Assembly: GCA_018398765.1 (NCBI GenBank)
Contig: JAHBMJ010002617.1
Span: 1 to 16,746 of the forward strand
Direction: 5' to 3'
Source: Chromera velia
Taxonomy: Eukaryota; Sar; Chromeraceae
DNA: 16,746 bases
In this document: positions 1 through 16,746 of the stretch, one piece after another
How positions within the stretch are numbered: the first letter of the stretch is position 1
How the letters are laid out: every line of letters starts with the position of its first letter
Translations under genes and position numbers: made by a program
Notes under the pieces: model-generated
Told to the model about the DNA's origin: nothing
The model's database searches: none
What the model saw: only the letters and a program-made list of their open reading frames with translations

Positions 1-74
1 CCCCCCACACACAGAGAGAGAGAGGCCCAGGAGCGGGATAAGACACCCTGGCCCTCAGACACACAGACACAGAC
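1..74 (-). other. start of intron 17 / window edge
   Basis: After the proposed donor GTCTGT the transcript strand reads into (CT)n(TG)n and then poly-G, like the donor-proximal tracts of introns 14 and 15. The same frame stays open to the edge, so coding cannot be strictly excluded. Confidence 0.6.
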
Positions 75-16136
<16,062 letters not shown>

Positions 16137-16746
16137 CTTGTCTGCCCTCTACCTGCTGTCTCGAGACGTCTCTACGGGAAAGAAGGACTTCAAAAAACAA
16201 AGAATGGGGTGGTCGGGTGACTTGGAACACTGTCAATGCAGAGGCACAAGAAGCTGCGTGTCCACTCTCACGTGCTGCACATAGAGGGTACTGCTCCCCA
16301 GTGTGCCCTTGCAGCTGTCTCAGTCTGATTGTGTAAGTACGTCTCCACTTCACTTCACTTTCTTATACCCAACCCACCGAAGGGTGTGAGACAGTGACAG
16401 GAGGAGCTGATGACTCTCACCCCAAGTCCTGCCAGAAAAGGACAGGTATTAATAACGCACTGACTGAGTGGGTAGGCAGCTCCTTCGCACTAGCTGTCAG
16501 TAGCTAGCTGAAGAAGCATGCAAAGCTGCATGTATCAAAGCTTCATTTTGGATGGCCCCGGAAAGCGAAGCGGGGGGCACTTAGAAAACAGAAATACCCC
16601 AGCCCACGTGCGTGCACGCTGTCTTTCGGCAAAAATCTGACGCAAGCAAGCTTGCGAACGGCCCCGGAAAGCAAGAAAAATGATAACTGCACGATTGACG
16701 CACGCCGGCCAGTCGGGGTTGCGCTGACTCCCCCGGCCCCCCCCCC
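16137..16746 (-). promoter_or_regulatory. upstream region and 5' UTR of the VPS13-like gene
   Basis: 610 nt with no gene I can support on either strand. It contains an in-frame TAG (16149-16151) before the ATG, a GAAGT triplet repeat on the transcript strand (16345-16360), an E-box-like CACGTG (16605-16610), a palindrome GCAAGCTTGC (16646-16655) and a 13-bp direct repeat. No TATA box is evident. The promoter role is inferred from position only. Confidence 0.5.
16554..16672. repeat. 13-bp direct repeat pair upstream of the gene
   Basis: GGCCCCGGAAAGC occurs at 16554-16566 and again at 16660-16672, 106 bp apart, in the same orientation. Both lie 418-536 nt upstream of the start codon. Confidence 0.9.

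Noticed and set aside
16137-16353. Small ORFs on both strands upstream of the start codon
   Set aside because: They are short, have no motifs, and the minus-strand one is in a different frame from the VPS13 start, which is preceded by an in-frame TAG.

Overview
The window holds one very large, intron-rich eukaryotic protein gene on the minus strand. It starts at 16136 and runs off the low-coordinate edge still open. The product is a VPS13-type bridge-like lipid-transfer protein. The first exon encodes a textbook chorein N-terminal domain: an amphipathic start helix, then the GIWSGD motif, then the LPW motif. Later exons repeat the hydrophobic beta-strand signature of the VPS13 rod. I could chain 17 exons (16 complete introns plus the start of a 17th) by matching GT/AG sites and codon phase. 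They give about 10.49 kb of coding sequence, or about 3,497 residues, and the C-terminal part lies outside the window. The only phase conflict is around exon 4 / exon 5, and those two boundaries are less certain.

Layout, right to left: 16746-16137 is upstream/5'-UTR sequence with a 13-bp direct repeat. 16136-13950 is the chorein and N-terminal VPS13 region. 13607-10488 is rod repeats with disordered inserts. 10044-5440 is two giant exons (8 and 11) with acidic and poly-Ala inserts, linked by short conserved exons 9 and 10. 5078-1303 is the distal rod. 929-75 is a long exon with no ATG of its own that probably begins the VPS13 adaptor-binding (VAB-like) region. I found no convincing gene on the plus strand and no RNA genes.

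Organism: dense introns of about 110-620 nt, GC near 50 %, long poly-Ala/acidic/Gly inserts in a conserved protein, and TG/CT compound microsatellites confined to introns suggest an alveolate such as a chromerid (Chromera-like) or a coccidian relative. This is inference from style, not a database match. Poly-C at both window ends and one N in a G-run suggest a draft contig.

The most unusual observations concern splicing. More than half of the inferred 5' splice sites are GTCNGT, with C at intron +3. Several 3' splice sites sit in a palindromic TGCATGCAG context. Dinucleotide tracts are nearly always TG on the transcript strand and often abut splice sites. One phase-neutral alternative donor changes the protein by 43 residues, and intron 1 is an open multiple of three.
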